A stretch of DNA of 64,000 nucleotides from assembly GCA_030761205.1 (NCBI GenBank), contig JAULJL010000002.1:23663010-23727009 (forward strand), read 5' to 3'. The position numbers were made by a program, and so were the translations under genes. Positions within the stretch are counted from its first letter, which is position 1, and each line of letters begins with the position of its first letter. Positions 60,034 to 64,000 of this stretch are shown in pieces. This stretch comes from Fremontodendron californicum. Its lineage: Eukaryota > Streptophyta > Magnoliopsida > Malvales > Malvaceae. The notes beneath the pieces were generated by a model. It ran no database searches, had not been told where the DNA came from, and saw only the letters and a list, made by a program, of their open reading frames with translations.

Positions 60034-60380
60034 GGCCCAGTGAAGTTGGCATGTTAGATTTGGTTGAGCCCAATATAGCTGGCATAAAAGTGATTTAGGT
60101 TTAGTGAAGTTGGCATGTTAGATGTGGTTAAGCCCAATATAGCTGTCATAAAAGTGATTTAGGCCCAGTGAAGTTGGCACATTAGATTTGGTTGAGCCCA
60201 ATATAGCTGGCATAAAAGTGATTTAGGCCCAGTGAAGTTGGCACGTTAGATGTGGTTGAGCCTAATATAGCTTCCATAAAAATGGTTAGGCCCAGTGAAG
60301 TTGGCACGTTAGATGTGGTTAAGCCTGATGCAGCTGGCACAACATTGTTTAAGCCCAGTGAAGTTGGCATTTTAAAATTT
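60034..60380 (+). repeat. 64-bp tandem array, about 5.4 copies
   Basis: The unit reads GGCCCAGTGAAGTTGGCA, then TTAGATTTGGTTGAGCCC and AATATAGCTGGCATAAAAGT with small changes. Copies start near 60034, 60098, 60162, 60226, 60289 and 60353. It directly abuts the LTR end. Not seen elsewhere in the window. Confidence 0.88.
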
Positions 60381-60399
60381 GGTTGATGATTTTAAATTT

Positions 60400-60610
60400 A
60401 CCATACAGATATTTTTGTTTTAAAATCGAACTCGTTCTGCTTCTCTAATGAGTCGAATCCCGAGATTTACTGTAGAGATATTTTGTTTTAAAATCGAACT
60501 CGTTTTGCTTCTCTAATGAGTCGAATCCCGAGATTTACCGTAGAGATATTTTGTTTTAAAATCGAACTCGTTCAGCTTCTCAAATGAGTCAAATATTTTT
60601 TTTTAAAACT
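60400..60610 (+). repeat. About 70-bp tandem array, 3 copies
   Basis: Units contain 'ttttaaaatcgaactcgtt', 'gcttctctaatgagtcgaat' and 'cccgagatttac'. They are reverse-complement relatives of the 72-bp array in O1, as expected because T1 and O1 lie in opposite orientation. Confidence 0.8.
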
Positions 60611-60877
60611 GAACTCGTTTCCTTAAGACGGTTCGAGCCTTGATTAGTCAGGGAACTCAATTTAAGGACAAAATCTTCAATTTACAGCTTTCATAACAAA
60701 AAAAAAAATTTGAAAAAATTTGAAAAAAATGAAAAAATTAAAAAAGATGAAAGAATAATGGAAAAAAGAAAACTCCTTTTCCTTTCCTTCATGTGAGATT
60801 TCACTAACCGGACAAAATTAGTATTTGTTTATCTTTGCCTAATTCCTGATTCTCAGCAATAGCCAAAGAAGGGCAGC
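60611..60877 (+). other. 3' end of T1 internal region with polypurine tract
   Basis: Conserved with the same place in O1 and N1: 'cttaagacggttcgagcc', 'caatttaaggacaaaatctt', then an A-rich tract (60700-60770) and 'atttcactaaccggac'. It ends with the polypurine tract CCAAAGAAGGGCAGC at 60863-60877. No coding region. Confidence 0.8.
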
Positions 60878-63007
60878 TGTAGACACCTAATTTTGTCTGG
60901 ACCACTAAATCAGGTATGTTTTCTTCCTAAAGTGATATTTCAGAATGCAAAAAGGCTTTTCGAGACTTAGTTTAAGAAAGCAGACATAAAAAGTCAATCT
61001 TGAAAAAGTCAATACCAAAAAAGTAAACCCCAAAAAGTCAACTACTAAAAAAGTCAACCCACTTTCAAAATCAAGATTCAAAGCTCAATTGAACAATGGT
61101 GAAAGAATTTTGATAATCCGAGATCTACAACGAAAGATATGGAGTTCGGAAGTTGGGTTACGGAGATTCAGTATAAAGGAAACCCTAGTTCAAAAATTTT
61201 GGGGAAAAATGCTTAAACTATCAAATTGGTAGAAATTAGAGGTTCCAAATGAAAGATAAGCAAAGACTACGGGTAATGGAGAGGCAACTTCGAAGAAAAA
61301 CTGAAGGAAAAGTCAATTTGGAAGAAAACCAAGAATTAGAGTTTTTGGTGGATTTTGGTGAAATTAGGGAAAATTGCAGAAATGGCCTGATTCGATAAAA
61401 CTAAACCCCCTAATTGATGAGGAGTGATTAAACAAGGATAGCCCAAGGCTCAGTTTGAAGTAATTTCGAGAAAAGAGCCGATTGGAGGAAAAACAAAAAA
61501 AACGAGAAAATTCCCGATACTGAAAAAAAGGAAAAGTCAAATCGGAAGAGAATTTGATCATAAAAATTGTTCATGTTCAGACCAACTCCAATTCAATATA
61601 TGACAAAGGCACAGAAAAAGAAAATCTGAAAATCGGACTTGTTTTGAGCAAAAGCGGGCTTTGGAGACAAAAGGGCAAACTTTGAAAATTTGGGAAAAAT
61701 AGCAAACGAGCTCCAAAAATTACCGAAACTTCCAGATCTCATTCTTAAATCATTTGGAAGAGATTGGCGAAGAAAAATTTGGATTCGGAGTTCGTTTGCA
61801 AAATGGCAAATCTCGAGCCCACTATGCTGAAATTCAAAAAGATAAATCCCGAAAAAATAGCAAATGAGCTCAAAAAATTCTAAAAATTTCCATATATCAT
61901 TTTTAAATTATTTGGAAGAGATTGGTGAAAGAAAATCCGGATTCGGACTTTGTTTGCAAAATGGAAAATTTTGAGCTCACTAAGCTGAAATTCAAGCAGA
62001 TAAATCTCGAAAAAATAGCAAATGAGCTCTAAAAATTATGAAAACTTCCAGATATCACTTTTAAATTGTTTGGAAGAGATTGGTGAAGAAAATAATGGAT
62101 TCGGAGCTCATTTAAGAAATGGTAAAAGTTCGGGTGCACAAAGGGGCAATTTTGGAAAAAAATCTAAAAAAATAGCAAATGGGCTCGAAAAATTTTGAAA
62201 ACTTCCAGAATTCAATTTTTTTTTTTATTATTTCAGAGGTATTAAAAAAATAAAATTTCAATTTGGAGTCCGTTTGCTATTTAATTAGGTTTGGGGGTCA
62301 AAAAGGTCATTTTACTGAAAATACCGAAGAAGGCCTTACTTGCAATTAAAAAATGGAGTATGGGCTGGGAATATAAAGAGGCAGCCAGCCAAGGCCCATG
62401 AAGGAGTGTGGAGTTTTTTGAATTTTTCATCTAAAGTCCAAGAGTGAATAGGAAGGTAGTTATTTTTTTGATCAAGCCTTTGAATTTGCAACACATGGAC
62501 CAATGGATGGAGAAGGATGATGTAATATTTAGGACATCATAATTTAGGGGCTGATTATTCCAATTTAAGGTTGGGAATTTTACATAGAAGGCATCTTGGA
62601 TTAAGGACCATTGGATCAAAATTGGTTAAAAAACAATAACAACTTTCAAGGGCATATCGGCCACCTTAAGGGAGAGGGATCTCTTCATTTTTTCATACTT
62701 CTTCTTGGCTGATTACTCTCCATTTTTGAAAAGAAAATACAAAGTTTTGAAAGGTAAAGAAAGTAAGAAGAGAATAAAGCTTGCAAAATAGCTTTTAGAG
62801 GTAGCTAAAAGCACCTTACTCTTGCACTTTTTTTTGCATTTCCATCCTTAATTTGCTGTTTTCATTTGATATTTGGTAATTTCCTATTGATTTTGGTTTT
62901 AAAATAAGTGTTTTCAAGCTTCCTCCTCAAGCTCCTTTCTCATGCTGTCTTGAAATTTTTTGAAAAAAAGCAATTTTTCTTACTATTTTGAATTGTAGCC
63001 GAATGGG

Positions 63008-63057
<50 letters not shown>

Positions 63058-64000
63058 TGGTGTTTGATCTTTATTTCATGTTGGTTGTGATGTCTAGCAT
63101 GTTTTGATGTTTTATATTTTTTTCAAATAACAAAAATATGGAGCTTGTTTTAATCTTTTTACTTACCTCTATTTTTGATTTTATCATCTTGTTTTCATGT
63201 TTACTTTCCTTGTCTACCATTTTTAATTTTCTGTTTTCAACATGTTTGAGTTGTTCATGATTTGGATTTTACTATACTATGTGTTTGTGAAAATGTCTAG
63301 TTATTTTCATGCCTTTACATCATGTTTGTATGGTTTAGCATGTTTCTTTTTAGTCTTGCATTTAGTATGTCATATGTTTGTGTAAATCCCATGCTAGGTT
63401 TTCATTATCTAGATCTATGACCATTCGGCTACCCCTCCATTCAATGCTTTGTGTGTGCATTTTAATCTTGTTGGTTGACATGCTTGCATTTCCATGCAAT
63501 GATTTAGTGTATTTTGATTTAGTATGCTATGTGTTTGTGTTATTGCCATGCATTTTTTAGGTCTAGGTCTCATTTTCATTGCCATACATTTCATGCATGT
63601 TTAGACCTAGGTTGCATTTATTGCCATCCAAGTTCATGTTAGGTCTAGGTCATATGCTTTATGCCATGCATTTTCTATGTCATTTAGGCCTTAATTCATG
63701 CATTTCATGCCTTTAACTTGATATTTGTTCATGCATATCATATCATGATACTTGATTTTTGACTTAGGCTAATCAATGGCTCAAAGTCAAACTCACATGA
63801 GCATACTTGTGGAAAATTAAAGAGTTGTCAAGTTGATTTTTCTACCTTTGTGATTTTTTTTACTTAGGCAATTCTTGTCCAATTTTTTATAAATTTAAGC
63901 TACTGTTTGTAGGTCCTTAAAAGATTCTCCATTATTTCTTTTTTTGATTTTTGAATGATTCTATCAAAGGCGTAAAAATGTGTTTTGGCAAAATAGTTTT
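60878..64000 (+). repeat. Second T1 LTR, runs past window end
   Basis: Starts TGTAGACACC after a polypurine tract and follows the block order of the first T1 LTR, with 159-bp-type units near 61690-62040 and GCATG-rich sequence near 63440-63730. It is visibly diverged from the first T1 LTR and carries an extra 160 bp at 61461-61620. The right end is outside the window. Confidence 0.85.
63010..63054. repeat. (TA)n microsatellite
   Basis: About 22 uninterrupted TA dinucleotides inside the second T1 LTR. The first T1 LTR has no such tract at the matching place (near 15850). Confidence 0.95.

Overview
This 64-kb window is plant nuclear DNA made almost entirely of LTR retrotransposons nested inside one another. 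I found no host protein-coding gene, tRNA, rRNA or prokaryotic feature. The base composition is AT-rich, the Ty3/gypsy elements carry about 5-kb LTRs, and the best-preserved one has the organisation known from the plant Ogre/Tat lineage: an extra ORF before gag, a probable intron between protease and reverse transcriptase, and a second RNase H. The host is therefore an angiosperm, probably a eudicot; the species cannot be named from the sequence.

Layout. (1) 27-10817: two related Ty1/copia copies in the + sense. Copy A is an LTR (27-1913) plus a non-coding leader (1914-4238). Copy B is an LTR (4239-5911), a leader, a gag stub and a pol broken by stops and frameshifts. B stops abruptly in its RNase H region at 10817. 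(2) From 10818 to the right edge lies Ty3/gypsy DNA. L1 (10818-13725) is a truncated minus-sense LTR, followed by a 155-bp scrap of internal DNA and the first LTR of a plus-sense element T1 (13881-17364, resuming at 59246-60033). T1 then has an 844-bp internal remnant and a second LTR (60878 to beyond the window). (3) O1 (17365-59240) is a minus-sense Ogre-like element inserted in the first T1 LTR, with target duplication CATGC. Without its own insertion it measures about 22.6 kb. It has LTRs, primer site, polypurine tract, ORF1, gag, protease, RT, two RNases H and integrase, all recognisable but carrying stops and frameshifts. (4) N1 (26765-46025, 19,261 bp, target duplication GCAGT) is inserted in O1's second RNase H domain. 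It shares LTR, primer site, leader and 3' non-coding region with O1, has no protease, RT or integrase, and carries two successive gag modules.

Relationships. The nesting order is copia B, then the L1/T1 gypsy cluster, then O1, then N1. The minus-strand reading order in O1 is 5' LTR (54144-59240), primer site, leader, ORF1, gag, protease, predicted intron, RT, RNase H, second RNase H (split by N1), integrase, tandem-repeat-rich 3' region, polypurine tract and 3' LTR (17365-22505). N1 looks like a non-autonomous relative that would have needed enzymes from an O1-like partner. The most notable points are the double-gag N1, the hidden ORF1 of O1, the precise in-frame intron, and a fold-back rearrangement inside one O1 LTR.
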